Source: DASUBN01 sp035691665 (lineage in GTDB: Bacteria > Pseudomonadota > Gammaproteobacteria > Natronospirales > REEB76). From it: a DNA stretch of 64,000 bases. The stretch is taken from assembly GCA_035691665.1 (NCBI GenBank), contig DASSIS010000007.1:27587-91586 (forward strand), read 5' to 3'. Within the stretch, counting starts at the first letter, position 1; every line of letters begins with the position of its first letter. The position numbers and the translations under genes are program-made. This document shows positions 51,189-58,865 of this stretch, one piece after another. The notes beneath the pieces were generated by a model. That model was not told the DNA's origin. It did no database searches and saw nothing but the letters and a program-made list of their open reading frames with translations.

Positions 51189-51340
51189 GTCCGCGGCATG
51201 CCGCGGACGCCGATGCAGGGCTCGAAGCATGCTTCGAGCGGGCATACAGGATGTATGCCCTGGACCGCGAGCGGAGCAGGAAGCGTAGCGAGAGGGCAGG
51301 CCAGCCTGCTCGCGGAGCAGGAGCGTAGCGAGGAAGGTGG
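51189..51340. repeat. Cluster of perfect palindromes
   Basis: GTCCGCGGCATGCCGCGGAC (51189-51208), GCTCGAAGCATGCTTCGAGC (51220-51239) and GGGCATACA-GGA-TGTATGCCC (51240-51260) follow each other. Then come two copies of GAGCAGG(A)AGCGTAGCGAG. No gene is seen; the region would fold into consecutive strong hairpins. Confidence 0.8.
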
Positions 51341-51394
51341 CGAAGCCACCCAGAATCTTGGCTTCTGGTGCTGTGCAGACCGGACCGTCTGACC

Positions 51395-51598
51395 TTATCT
51401 GCCGAGGCCTTCCATCCGCCTGAACGCCCGGCAGGTCTGGTCGAAGCTCAATCCCTGCTTCGCCTTCTGCTTCCCGAACACCCAGATGCCGTTGCGCTCG
51501 TCCGCCCCGTAGGGACACGGGGCGAAGGAACCATAGTGCTGGTAGGCGTCGAAGCCTTCCTGCAGCACGCGCCGATACGTCTGCCAACAAAATCTCAT
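51395..51598 (-). CDS. Small RMF/CrpP-like protein
   Basis: A 67-residue protein with GGAG six bases before the ATG. The pattern G-F-x-A-x(5)-G...CPYG...W-x-x-G-x-x-x-A (LQEGFDAYQHYGSFAPCPYG, then IWVFGKQKAKQG) resembles ribosome modulation factor and the CrpP family. If real it could bind ribosomes or act as a small regulatory protein; the resemblance is short and needs a profile search. Confidence 0.5.
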   Translation of the reverse strand: MRFCWQTYRRVLQEGFDAYQHYGSFAPCPYGADERNGIWVFGKQKAKQGLSFDQTCRAFRRMEGLGR

Positions 51599-51661
51599 CT
51601 TTCACTCCGCTCAGGAGGGCACCCTTCCGTCACCCCCGCGGAAGCGGGGGTCCAGTCCGTA

Positions 51662-51883
51662 TCAGTCTTGCAGCACATTGCTTTCATCCGACGCATCCTC
51701 CACCGGCTCCGCCGCCGGACCGGACTTCAAGCTCGGCCCCTTGGGCGGGCAGCCCTCACCGACCCCCGGGGTCTCGTAGGGTCCTGCCGATTTGAAGGGA
51801 TTGCGGCCGCCCTGGTTGAGAGGCGAGCTGCCCTTCACCGACTTGCTCATGGAACTGCGCGGATCTTTCCTGCCCATCTTCAT
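51662..51883 (-). CDS. Small Gly/Pro/Ser-rich protein
   Basis: A 73-residue hydrophilic protein, predicted disordered, with AAGGAG upstream of the start. No domain is recognised. Its location among small minus-strand genes right of the terminase suggests a phage accessory gene. Confidence 0.45.
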   Translation of the reverse strand: MKMGRKDPRSSMSKSVKGSSPLNQGGRNPFKSAGPYETPGVGEGCPPKGPSLKSGPAAEPVEDASDESNVLQD

Positions 51884-51904
51884 GGTCTTGGCTCCTTTTT
51901 TGGG

Positions 51905-51932
51905 AAAAGAAAACCCCGCCTGGGCGGGGTTT
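51905..51932 (-). terminator. Terminator hairpin
   Basis: AAACCCCGCC / GGCGGGGTTT with a two-base loop; followed on the minus strand by TTTTCTTTT. It lies just upstream of the 51883 start and insulates it from the AT-rich promoter region of the ankyrin gene. Confidence 0.75.
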
Positions 51933-51961
51933 GGGACTAGTTTCGTAAGCTAATGAAAATG

Positions 51962-52012
51962 TTGAACTTTAATAGCTTGCTAAATATTATGTCACGTATT
52001 ATATTTGACATA
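51962..52012 (+). promoter_or_regulatory. Promoter with operator-like inverted repeat
   Basis: TTGAAC (51962-51967), a 17-bp spacer and TATTAT (51985-51990) form a promoter for the ankyrin gene. TATGTCA (51988-51994) and TGACATA (52006-52012) are perfect inverted arms overlapping the -10 box, suggesting repressor control. Confidence 0.55.
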
Positions 52013-52069
52013 AGGCGCAAAGCTGCCTAGGCGCAAACAACAACACCCCATGCAGCACGGAGGCTACCC

Positions 52070-52636
52070 ATGGACGACATTGAGATCAGTCGCAAGCGAG
52101 CCGCCAACCTCACCCGGGTCATCTCCCGGGGGCTCACCGCTTGCACCCAGGAAGGGTCCGAGGCCGACCGGGAGCTGGAGATGCTCCTCACCGGCCCCCA
52201 CGCCCGGGCTGTCGCCCTAGGCATCCTGGAGTTCCAGGCCGCCACCGCCAAGGCCGTCGCCCGTGACGCCCGCCTCTGGCTCCCCTTCGGCGAGAAAGCC
52301 AACCTCCTCTACGAGCTCGTGACGGACAAGAGCGAGCTGGGGGTACAGCGCGTCAAGAACCTCTTGGACGCGGGCTGGGACCCGAACCTCAAGCTGCCCG
52401 GCAGCAACCGCACCGCCTTGATGCAGGTCACCAACAACTGGGCCCCCAACAACCGCACCCTCGTGTCCCTGCTGCTCGCCGCCGGTGCCGACGTGAAGCT
52501 CACTTCCGTGAGCGGACAGACGGCGCTCGATTACGCTCCCACCGTGATGCGCGACTACATCCGCGCCTTCATCCGCGACGTGGAGCAGGACACCACCAAC
52601 CGCAACGGCCGCAAGTGGGCCAAGAAAGCGGGTTGA
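52070..52636 (+). CDS. Ankyrin-repeat-like protein
   Basis: A 188-residue protein. The C-terminal half holds about three ankyrin-type repeats (VKNLLDAGWDPNLKLPGSN, TLVSLLLAAGADVKL, GQTALDYA). The N-terminal ~90 residues are helical and unassigned. GGAGG lies upstream of the ATG. Ankyrin proteins mediate protein binding; the partner is unknown. It is followed directly by the terminator in R3. Confidence 0.75.
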   Translation: MDDIEISRKRAANLTRVISRGLTACTQEGSEADRELEMLLTGPHARAVALGILEFQAATAKAVARDARLWLPFGEKANLLYELVTDKSELGVQRVKNLLDAGWDPNLKLPGSNRTALMQVTNNWAPNNRTLVSLLLAAGADVKLTSVSGQTALDYAPTVMRDYIRAFIRDVEQDTTNRNGRKWAKKAG

Positions 52637-52650
52637 GTACAGATCTACCG

Positions 52651-52738
52651 CAAAGAAAAAGGCTGCCCTGAGGGCAGCCTTTTTCTTTATGTGCGCGGAT
52701 CCAGCGTGACGCAGATTTTCGGCAGATGACGCCGCGAC
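52651..52738 (+). repeat. Terminator-containing repeat R3
   Basis: The hairpin AAGGCTGCCCT / AGGGCAGCCTT with TTTT (terminator of the ankyrin gene) is followed by GATCCAGCGTGACGC, GATTTTC and ATGACGCCG. Related to R4 (55471-55560), and more distantly to R1/R2 by the ATCCAGC...TTTTC...CATGACGCCG layout. Confidence 0.75.
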
Positions 52739-52739
52739 G

Positions 52740-53405
52740 TCAACCACCCCCCTTGGCACCGGGCACCGCGTCGTTCCGTTTTGCGCATATCCGCATCCCG
52801 GGTTCCGCCGGTTCACCGTAATAGACACACATGTTCTTGATGCCCCGGGAATCCAGGACCCGGTACAAGTACCTATCCACCGCTGCCTTGCCGCCTGCGA
52901 TCCGCCAGGATTCGGAGATGCCCTTGTCGACAGCCGCAGCTGATCCCAGTTGCCTGATCAGGCGGTCGATTAAGTCCTGGTATAGACCCATGATCACTCG
53001 CTCTGGCAGGTGATCGGCCGGATCTGAGAACCCGCCTACGTTGTCCACGCTCTGATATTTCCCATCCTGGAAGTACAGGACCTCGTCCTGCGCTTCCAGG
53101 TTCTTCGCTTTGGTCGGTGGTGTGGTATCCAACCAATACTCAGCGTTGCCGGCGACCATCAGATATCGCCTGCCGCTGACTTTGGAATCGTCATACTTGG
53201 CGAAATACCACCAGGGGCCGCCGCCGAGCCCCATGGCCTTGTAGAGAGACCGCGGGACTTCCTCGGATTTCAGGGTGCGATAATCGACGAAGACCTCCAA
53301 CGACGGGTCGGCATACCCTTGGGGATCGCCCGCCCTCGCCATGGCAGCGGCGAGGACGAACACCAAACTCAAGCTAGTGGCGATAGACCGAGAATGGCTG
53401 ATCAT
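52740..53405 (-). CDS. Exported protein, candidate immunity partner of hydrolase 3
   Basis: 221 residues from the ATG at 53405 (GGGAG upstream). Sec signal peptide (about 1-24, ending MARAG). The mature protein is mixed alpha/beta with two Cys near the C-terminus (NMCVYYG, MRICAK). No family is recognised. It overlaps the 3' end of the tagged amidase gene by 32 bases, so the two are translated together. Periplasmic location matches a cell-wall-directed toxin. Immunity is inferred. Confidence 0.65.
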   Translation of the reverse strand: MISHSRSIATSLSLVFVLAAAMARAGDPQGYADPSLEVFVDYRTLKSEEVPRSLYKAMGLGGGPWWYFAKYDDSKVSGRRYLMVAGNAEYWLDTTPPTKAKNLEAQDEVLYFQDGKYQSVDNVGGFSDPADHLPERVIMGLYQDLIDRLIRQLGSAAAVDKGISESWRIAGGKAAVDRYLYRVLDSRGIKNMCVYYGEPAEPGMRICAKRNDAVPGAKGGG

Positions 53406-54087
53406 GGAAATCGCTCCCTGGTGATACGCCGAGATTTTCCCCGTGTTGCTTGAAATCCGACACCCACTGCTTCCCATCGAACATCTGCGCATGCCCGGCG
53501 CTATGGTCCTTCCCCTCGGCCGTGATGAATCCCGGGTAGATCATCACGTCACCTGCTTCGGGAGTATAGTTTTTCAGGTTTTCTCCATCCAGTTTCGTGT
53601 AGCCGGCGGATGACAGGCTCGATCCATAGTCCTTGGCATAGGGCGTCGGTGTCAGATCGATCCCACCCGCCCCGATCGCTTCCCGCACCGCCGTCCCACA
53701 ATGTCCGTTCTTCGTCTGCGTGTAGTACGGAGTAGCGTGCTCATCCAGATACTGGACTGCTTTATCGACATCGTATGGCTGGGCAGAAGCCGCCTGCGAT
53801 GGAAGGTTAGGGTTCGACCCGCCCGCGTCGGTGACCGGGTTCGGCGCGGCTTGCACGGGAGCCGCATCCGCGACCGCAGGTGGCGCCGGGGTCGGGGATG
53901 GATCCCTCGCGAGACCGCTCAGCCACGGTCCCGTTACACCCCGTCGTCCATCTGCCATGCCGGGCGGCGCGAAGGGAAACCCTTGCAGCAAGTCCTGAGC
54001 CAGACCTGGGGTGACGGTCGGATACGGCCGGCCCAGGAGGCCTGCCGCCAGGCCCTGCGGATCGTCTTCGTCGAACGGTGTGCTCAT
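53374..54087 (-). CDS. Tagged hydrolase-like effector 3 (NlpC/P60-CHAP-type amidase)
   Basis: 237 residues from the ATG at 54087 (AAGGA upstream; an ATG at 54126 is possible). No signal peptide. Residues 12-37 carry the shared tag GLAAGLLGRP...PGLAQDLLQGFP. A Pro/Ala linker leads to a cysteine-hydrolase domain: Cys130 (GHCGTAVREAI), His199 (HSAGHAQMFDG), Asp211 (WVSDFKQ) and a terminal FSVYR. This pattern is that of NlpC/P60/CHAP-like peptidoglycan amidases. The next gene, overlapping by 32 bases, encodes an exported protein. This is the clearest of the three effector-like enzymes. Confidence 0.75.
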   Translation of the reverse strand: MSTPFDEDDPQGLAAGLLGRPYPTVTPGLAQDLLQGFPFAPPGMADGRRGVTGPWLSGLARDPSPTPAPPAVADAAPVQAAPNPVTDAGGSNPNLPSQAASAQPYDVDKAVQYLDEHATPYYTQTKNGHCGTAVREAIGAGGIDLTPTPYAKDYGSSLSSAGYTKLDGENLKNYTPEAGDVMIYPGFITAEGKDHSAGHAQMFDGKQWVSDFKQHGENLGVSPGSDFHDQPFSVYRH

Positions 54088-54185
54088 GTTCGAAGGTCCT
54101 TTTTGAACGGATTTGTCGGATGGCATGTTTGCCTAGACGAACCGATATTCATTCACGCCGGACTCCCCTCATCGACCGGCGTTAT

Positions 54186-54205
54186 GTCACTGAAAATTAC
54201 GTGAC
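54186..54205. promoter_or_regulatory. Inverted repeat in promoter region
   Basis: GTCAC-N10-GTGAC with an AT-rich centre lies between the divergent effector-3 and CxFCPYG genes. It could be an operator for either; no regulator is assigned. Confidence 0.35.
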
Positions 54206-54282
54206 GCACCGCACTGAACGCGGCACCTTCATTCTGTAACGTAAGACCCCGTCGTCTATCACTAAATTTTGGGAGTCGGAAG

Positions 54283-54735
54283 ATGCGTGCCATGTTCGCT
54301 CTGGATTTCGGCAAGGGCCGTGAGCGGCTCCCCAACCACGTCCACGACGTCACCACCGCCACCTGCGTGTTCTGCCCCTATGGCGCCGAGGTGAAGGCCG
54401 GCGACCGCGTCTATGCCTTCGACGAGAAGACCTCCCTGGACCGCCGCCAGCGCGAGCGCCTGGTGGAAGTCACCGCCGTGAAGAAGTTCCGTTCCACCGG
54501 CCGGCTCGTCACCCTCGACCTCAAGATCACCCACGAGGCCGAGATCCTGCGCATCGCCGAGGACAGCGAGATCGCCCCCGAGACCCTCTACGAGCACCGT
54601 TCCGGGGCGCCCACCTACATCGACGAGCGTCCCCCGGTGGTGGTGTACTTCAAGCCCTGCAACCAGGAAGACACCGTCGGCTCCCAGTTCAAGCGGCGCT
54701 CCAGCAAACCCGCCGCCCGCCGCCGCACCCGCTAG
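54283..54735 (+). CDS. CxFCPYG-motif protein, paralogue 2
   Basis: A 150-residue protein with GGGAG before the ATG. It shares with the 35920 protein the blocks C-x-FCPYG-x-E, GD, DEKT, RER, VTAVK-x-FRSTGR, IAEDS and RPPVVVYF. It has in addition a ~15-residue N-terminal extension and a basic Arg/Lys-rich tail of about 30 residues, which could bind nucleic acid or phospholipid. Family and function are unknown. It is followed by a strong terminator. Confidence 0.65.
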   Translation: MRAMFALDFGKGRERLPNHVHDVTTATCVFCPYGAEVKAGDRVYAFDEKTSLDRRQRERLVEVTAVKKFRSTGRLVTLDLKITHEAEILRIAEDSEIAPETLYEHRSGAPTYIDERPPVVVYFKPCNQEDTVGSQFKRRSSKPAARRRTR

Positions 54736-54762
54736 CCCCCCAGCCTCCGACACTGCTCACGA

Positions 54763-54790
54763 GCCGCTGCGTCCCCGCAGCGGCTTTTTT
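54763..54790 (+). terminator. Rho-independent terminator
   Basis: GCCGCTGCG / CGCAGCGGC with a 4-base loop and TTTTTT on the plus strand, directly after the CxFCPYG gene. Confidence 0.92.
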
Positions 54791-54902
54791 GTTTCAGAAC
54801 GTAACGATCCCCGGCCGGAGATTAACTCCGCTTCATGGGAAGAGAATGCCCAGCCCGCGGGTCTATACTTTCCGCAAGCCTCCAGATCCGGAGGGATGGA
54901 CC

Positions 54903-55457
54903 ATGAAGAAACCGCTGATCCTCGTCCTGTTGCCCCTCGCCGCCGTGTTCATGGCGGCCGCGTTCGCCGACGGCCAATCCATCTACAAATGGACCGACAG
55001 CGACGGCACGGTGCACTACAGCGACAAGCCACCCGCCGCCGCGCCGGCGGACCTCACCACCCTCGACCTGCCCGCGCTCCCGCCCCAGGATCCGGCCAAG
55101 GTCGCCGCCGACCAGGCCGCCGAGGTGGCGAGCACCGCGGCCACCCTGAAGCTCCTCCAGGCCCAGCTCGCCCTGCAGCAACAGCAGCAGAGCCTCCAGC
55201 TGCAGCAGGCCGAGCTGCAGGCTGTCACCATGCCCGCGCCGGCCGAGGCCGGTAGCGCGGACATGGACTCGGCGGATGGCGTGCTGCCGGTCTATCCGAT
55301 CTACGCACGCTCCGCCTTCGTGCCCCACGCCTACCGGCGCAACCTGTATCTGCCCCACCGGGCGGGCCCGAAACCGGGCACACCCGTGATGCGCCTCGGC
55401 ACCGCGCCCCGCCCGGCGGCGGGACACGCGGTGATGGCTCCACCCAGCCACCGCTAG
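54903..55457 (+). CDS. DUF4124-domain exported protein
   Basis: 184 residues from the ATG at 54903 (GGAGGG upstream; upstream in-frame codons overlap the terminator). Sec signal peptide, then the DUF4124 signature IYKWTDSDGTVHYSDKPP, a Gln-rich coiled coil (about 75-110) and a Pro/Arg-rich tail. DUF4124 proteins are periplasmic with unknown function. Confidence 0.8.
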   Translation: MKKPLILVLLPLAAVFMAAAFADGQSIYKWTDSDGTVHYSDKPPAAAPADLTTLDLPALPPQDPAKVAADQAAEVASTAATLKLLQAQLALQQQQQSLQLQQAELQAVTMPAPAEAGSADMDSADGVLPVYPIYARSAFVPHAYRRNLYLPHRAGPKPGTPVMRLGTAPRPAAGHAVMAPPSHR

Positions 55458-55470
55458 ATCAGGCCAAGCT

Positions 55471-55560
55471 GAAAAGACGAAGGCTGCCCTCTGGGCAGCC
55501 TTCTTGTTTGGCGAGACGCGCACATCCAGCCTGACGCCGATTTTCCGGACATGACGCCGG
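55471..55560 (+). repeat. Terminator-containing repeat R4
   Basis: AAGGCTGCCC / GGGCAGCCTT terminator followed by CACATCCAGCCTGACGCCGA, TTTTCCGGACATGACGCCG. About 75% identical by eye to R3, same orientation; together they bracket effector pair 3 and two plus-strand genes. Confidence 0.75.
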
Positions 55561-55599
55561 GGATACAAGCTCCCCCCTCAGCGGCTGCGGTGCGGGGCG

Positions 55600-56112
55600 C
55601 TATAGCCCCTGCCCTGGCCGCTTCGTATCCGCATGCAACAGAGGCAGCTTCGACAGGCCCTCCACGAGCTGCGGCATCTCCATGCGGAAGTGCTGCACCA
55701 ATCGTCCCTGGGCGTCCGGGAATTCCTCCGCCAGGATGCGGGCGAAATGCCGCGCCAGGGCCAGCGCGTCCCCATCCGTCTCCTCTCCCCGCCAGAAGAG
55801 CTCCAGGTCCGGCAGCCGGTAGCCCAGCAAGGCCGCCTTGCGCCGCTCCTGGAACACGCTCTTGATCCGGTCGAGCGCCGTGGGCGGCGGCTCGCTGCGT
55901 ATCCGGCTGCCGACCGCCACCGGCATCTCTGCATAGACCACCGCGCTCAAGCGCCCGGCCAGGTAGAGCATGGCCGGCACCGCGATGAGCGCGTGCTCCG
56001 GGTTGGCGGGCCGTGCCAATCGCGCCTCGCCCCAGAGCGCGGTGATCTGCACCACGTTCACGCTGCGCTCTGAGATGAGTTCTCTGAGGCGTTCGAAGCT
56101 GTGCGCGTCCAT
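55600..56112 (-). CDS. Hypothetical soluble protein
   Basis: A 170-residue helical protein with no signal peptide and no recognised domain (MDAHSFERLRELISERSV at the start, then VVYAEMPVAVGSRI and ALLGYRLPDLELFWRGEE). Codon use is typical of the neighbourhood. The opposite-strand frame over the same bases is less plausible. Confidence 0.5.
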   Translation of the reverse strand: MDAHSFERLRELISERSVNVVQITALWGEARLARPANPEHALIAVPAMLYLAGRLSAVVYAEMPVAVGSRIRSEPPPTALDRIKSVFQERRKAALLGYRLPDLELFWRGEETDGDALALARHFARILAEEFPDAQGRLVQHFRMEMPQLVEGLSKLPLLHADTKRPGQGL

Positions 56113-56258
56113 GGAGCCAGTGTAGATGAAGCGACGCTCCGCTTCCGTTTATGTCGTCGCCGCTACCCAGATTCGATTATGGTTAACATCGTTCGTCGGC
56201 CGCTGATGTTCATCAGCAACGCCGCGCAGGGCATCGGCGATCTCAGCTGCTCCCGTGG

Positions 56259-57419
56259 CTATTGAGCCACACCCGTGAGCCAGGCCTTGCGTATTGCGCG
56301 GCCGCAGTACACGGACAGCACATAAGGTTCCTGCCCGGGAGGCGCACTGCTGTCGTTGTCGTAGCGCGCCAGGAGGCCGTAATAGGTCGCCGTGGAATCG
56401 ATCCAGGGATAGAAGCCGTCCGCGCCGGGGCTGCTGAAGGCGCCGTCGCCCACCTTGGGGTCGTCCTCGATCCAATGGCCCAGCGAGTAGTGCCAGGCCT
56501 CGTCGCTCACGTTGTTGGACATGCCCGGCGCGGACTGGTTGATGGGGCTGTAGATGGCCGTGGGGCAATCGCTGGAGTTGGCATGGGCGCAGACCACGTC
56601 CGCGCTGAGGTATGCCTTCATGCGCAGGCTACCGGCGAGGATCGCGCGCAGGAAGCTGGCGTAGTCGCCGGCGGTGGTCGCGATACCTCCGGCCAGGGAA
56701 GGATTGGCGTAGTAAAGGTTCACCCCGTTGCCGATCCCAGCCATGATCACCGTATTGAGCAAGGGTGTCTTGCCCGAGCCGTTGATGTAGTCGCCGCTCA
56801 GGCTGAACACGTTCATGGCCATGGCCTGCATGTGGCCGCCGTTGTAATAGAAATGACCCTCGTCCGCGGTCGTCTGGTCGCCGTTGGTGCCGCCGAGGAG
56901 GTTGCTGGCGCTGAAGCAGCCTCCCACGCTGTCCGTGGCGAAGCAGCTGGCGTCGGTCATGTTCACGTAGCCGCTGGTGAAGTTGAGGTACTGCGCCTGG
57001 GTGGCCGTGAGCGGGTTCGACGCCGAGACATCGAGCGTCTCCAGGGCGTAGGAACTGAAGACCCACTTCGAGGCCGAGGCGATGGCCATGAGGCTCGTCG
57101 AGCTCGGCGGCGCGCTGGATTTGTCCCCGCCGGTCCCGCTCGCGAGCGCTCCCCCTTTGTCGCCGATCTCCCAATAGAAAGGCGTCAGGCTGGTGCAGGC
57201 CGGGTCGCTGCTCACGGTGCTGTCGGCGGCCTGGGTGCGTTCCTGGTCCGTGAGCGGCGGGCTCGGGTTATTGTTCCCGCCGCTGCTGCCGCCGGTGCCG
57301 GTGCTGGTCCCCGTGCTTCCGCCGGAGCTGGAGCTGCTGCTCCCGCCGCCGCAGGCGACCAGAATCAAGGCGAGCGCGAGGGTCCCGAGGATCTTCACGA
57401 TCCTGAGTGGCGGATGCAT
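56259..57419 (-). CDS. Serine-hydrolase-like lipoprotein (beta-lactamase fold)
   Basis: A 386-residue lipoprotein (LILVACGGG, then a Ser/Gly/Thr linker of about 25 residues). S115-A-S-K118 is a class C/PBP-type S-x-x-K, YNGGH is a candidate Y-x-N site, and GADGFYPWID lies where the K/H-T-G strand would be. It is probably a divergent beta-lactamase-superfamily esterase or amidase. The substrate is unknown and the third motif is not canonical. Confidence 0.65.
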   Translation of the reverse strand: MHPPLRIVKILGTLALALILVACGGGSSSSSSGGSTGTSTGTGGSSGGNNNPSPPLTDQERTQAADSTVSSDPACTSLTPFYWEIGDKGGALASGTGGDKSSAPPSSTSLMAIASASKWVFSSYALETLDVSASNPLTATQAQYLNFTSGYVNMTDASCFATDSVGGCFSASNLLGGTNGDQTTADEGHFYYNGGHMQAMAMNVFSLSGDYINGSGKTPLLNTVIMAGIGNGVNLYYANPSLAGGIATTAGDYASFLRAILAGSLRMKAYLSADVVCAHANSSDCPTAIYSPINQSAPGMSNNVSDEAWHYSLGHWIEDDPKVGDGAFSSPGADGFYPWIDSTATYYGLLARYDNDSSAPPGQEPYVLSVYCGRAIRKAWLTGVAQ

Positions 57420-57638
57420 CGATGGTGCCCCTGTTAAGTCTTGTGGTTCTTCGCGAGGACTGGGAAGTCCTTAGCGTCGAGACAGAGAACGCTTAGGGGT
57501 TCTCCAGGTTGACTGCATCGCCGCGCATACGTAATGCCGTGGAGGTGTCCGGCCTCAGCGCCGCGCCCTTGGGGCTGCTCTTCGGCGCCGGCGGCTTCCT
57601 GGTCTGACGCCGTCCTGGCGGACGGCCTCATGAAGAGA

Positions 57639-57662
57639 GGCGTCCCGCCGCGGCGGGATGCC
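57639..57662 (-). terminator. Hairpin after the 57674 gene
   Basis: GGCGTCCCGCC / GGCGGGATGCC with a two-base loop; followed on the minus strand by TCTCTT. The rest of the 57420-57673 spacer shows no gene. Confidence 0.55.
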
Positions 57663-57673
57663 CCGTTCGTCTG

Positions 57674-58696
57674 TCAGTCTTTCTTGTAATCCGTCGGCAC
57701 CTCGAACAGCGAGGAGTCCAGGCTCCCGGTGTCCACCGACTTGATCTCCGTGTGGGAAGTGAAGATCACCGTCATGCCGTCGCTGGATTTGGCGCTGCTG
57801 TCGTCGTCCTTCTTGGAGCCGAACAGGCTGCCGAGCGTCTTGCTGAGGTCCTGGGGGCTCGCCTGCTGGTTCCCGCCGGACTGGCCGCCGTTCTGCTGCC
57901 CGGTGTCGTTCGCCTTCCAGGTCACGTCCACCGAGACCGGGAAGCCCTTGATGGTGCGCAGCTTGTCGAAGAAGGCCTTGCTATCCGAGGCGGTCACGGA
58001 ACCGGGACCTACCCCGAAGCCGTAGAGCTTCAGCTCATCCGGGTTCGTCGGTTCGTTGAGCAGCTTGAGGTAGGCCTTGGCATAGGCCAGTTCCTCGTCC
58101 CGGGCCTTGCCGAGCTTCGAGTCGTCCGCGGTCCACAGGTCCGTGGTCATCAGGCTCTTGCCCTTCTCGCCGGTCTTGGTGTTCTCCGTCTCCAGGTCCC
58201 AGGTGATGAGATATTCGCTGGTGTCGAAGCCGTTGATGGTCTTCTTTTCACCCGTGGCCTTCACCGTGAACTCGTTCTTGGTGATCTTGGTGTCGTTGTC
58301 CTGCTGCTGCCCGTTGGTCTGTCCGGACTGCGGCTTGCCCTGCTTGGCCGGCGCGTTCAAGGCCTGCTGCGTGTAGGTCTTGTCGTCGGGATCCAGCGAG
58401 TAGAGCAGGTTCTGGTCCACGCGCATGATGTTGATGTTCTGGCTGCCCTTGTCGCCGTGCTTGAAGCGCTGCAGCGCGCCCAGCACCGAGCCCGTGAACT
58501 TCACCGTGCTCTCGTCGCGCTTCTTGAGCCCCTGCAGGTAATCGGTGGAGGTGGTGTCGTTCGCGCCCATCCCCAGGAAGCCGCCGAAGTGGGTGACGCG
58601 CTCGATCTTCACGTCCGCCTGCGCGCCCAGAGGCAGGAGCAGGAGGCCGGTCAGGCCGAAGGCCGTTATAATGCTGACCCGGATATGGTTTTTCAT
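57674..58696 (-). CDS. Exported DUF4412-like protein
   Basis: A 340-residue protein with a Sec signal peptide (ending GAQADV). The mature region follows the pattern of outer-membrane lipoprotein-sorting-like beta folds (IMRVDQNLLYSLDPDDKTYT, KTINGFDTSEYLI, DLWTADD). It has a Gly/Gln-rich low-complexity stretch (about 265-285). The function is unknown; it may bind a ligand or lipid in the periplasm. Confidence 0.65.
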   Translation of the reverse strand: MKNHIRVSIITAFGLTGLLLLPLGAQADVKIERVTHFGGFLGMGANDTTSTDYLQGLKKRDESTVKFTGSVLGALQRFKHGDKGSQNINIMRVDQNLLYSLDPDDKTYTQQALNAPAKQGKPQSGQTNGQQQDNDTKITKNEFTVKATGEKKTINGFDTSEYLITWDLETENTKTGEKGKSLMTTDLWTADDSKLGKARDEELAYAKAYLKLLNEPTNPDELKLYGFGVGPGSVTASDSKAFFDKLRTIKGFPVSVDVTWKANDTGQQNGGQSGGNQQASPQDLSKTLGSLFGSKKDDDSSAKSSDGMTVIFTSHTEIKSVDTGSLDSSLFEVPTDYKKD

Positions 58697-58865
58697 GATG
58701 ATCCCCTGATTGTGCTGTCCCCGATGCCCAACTTATAACGACTCGCCCTCCTTTGCCAGTGTCCGCCCCGCCAGCCGGTTTATGTCTGGTATCCCGGGAA
58801 CTAGAGCCCGCCAGGGGCGTCAAACCCCGCCGTATGCTTCCACTCCAATAAGAGTAAAAACCACC

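Noticed and set aside
17534..54087. Type VI secretion cluster as the carrier of the effectors
   Set aside because: No Hcp, VgrG, PAAR or Tss gene is in the window; a type VI system elsewhere in the genome remains possible.
55633..56073. Plus-strand open frame of 146 codons
   Set aside because: The minus-strand frame over the same bases has more natural protein composition; the plus frame is Arg/His/Leu-rich.
57434..57631. Minus-strand open frame of 65 codons
   Set aside because: No ribosome-binding site or recognisable protein character.
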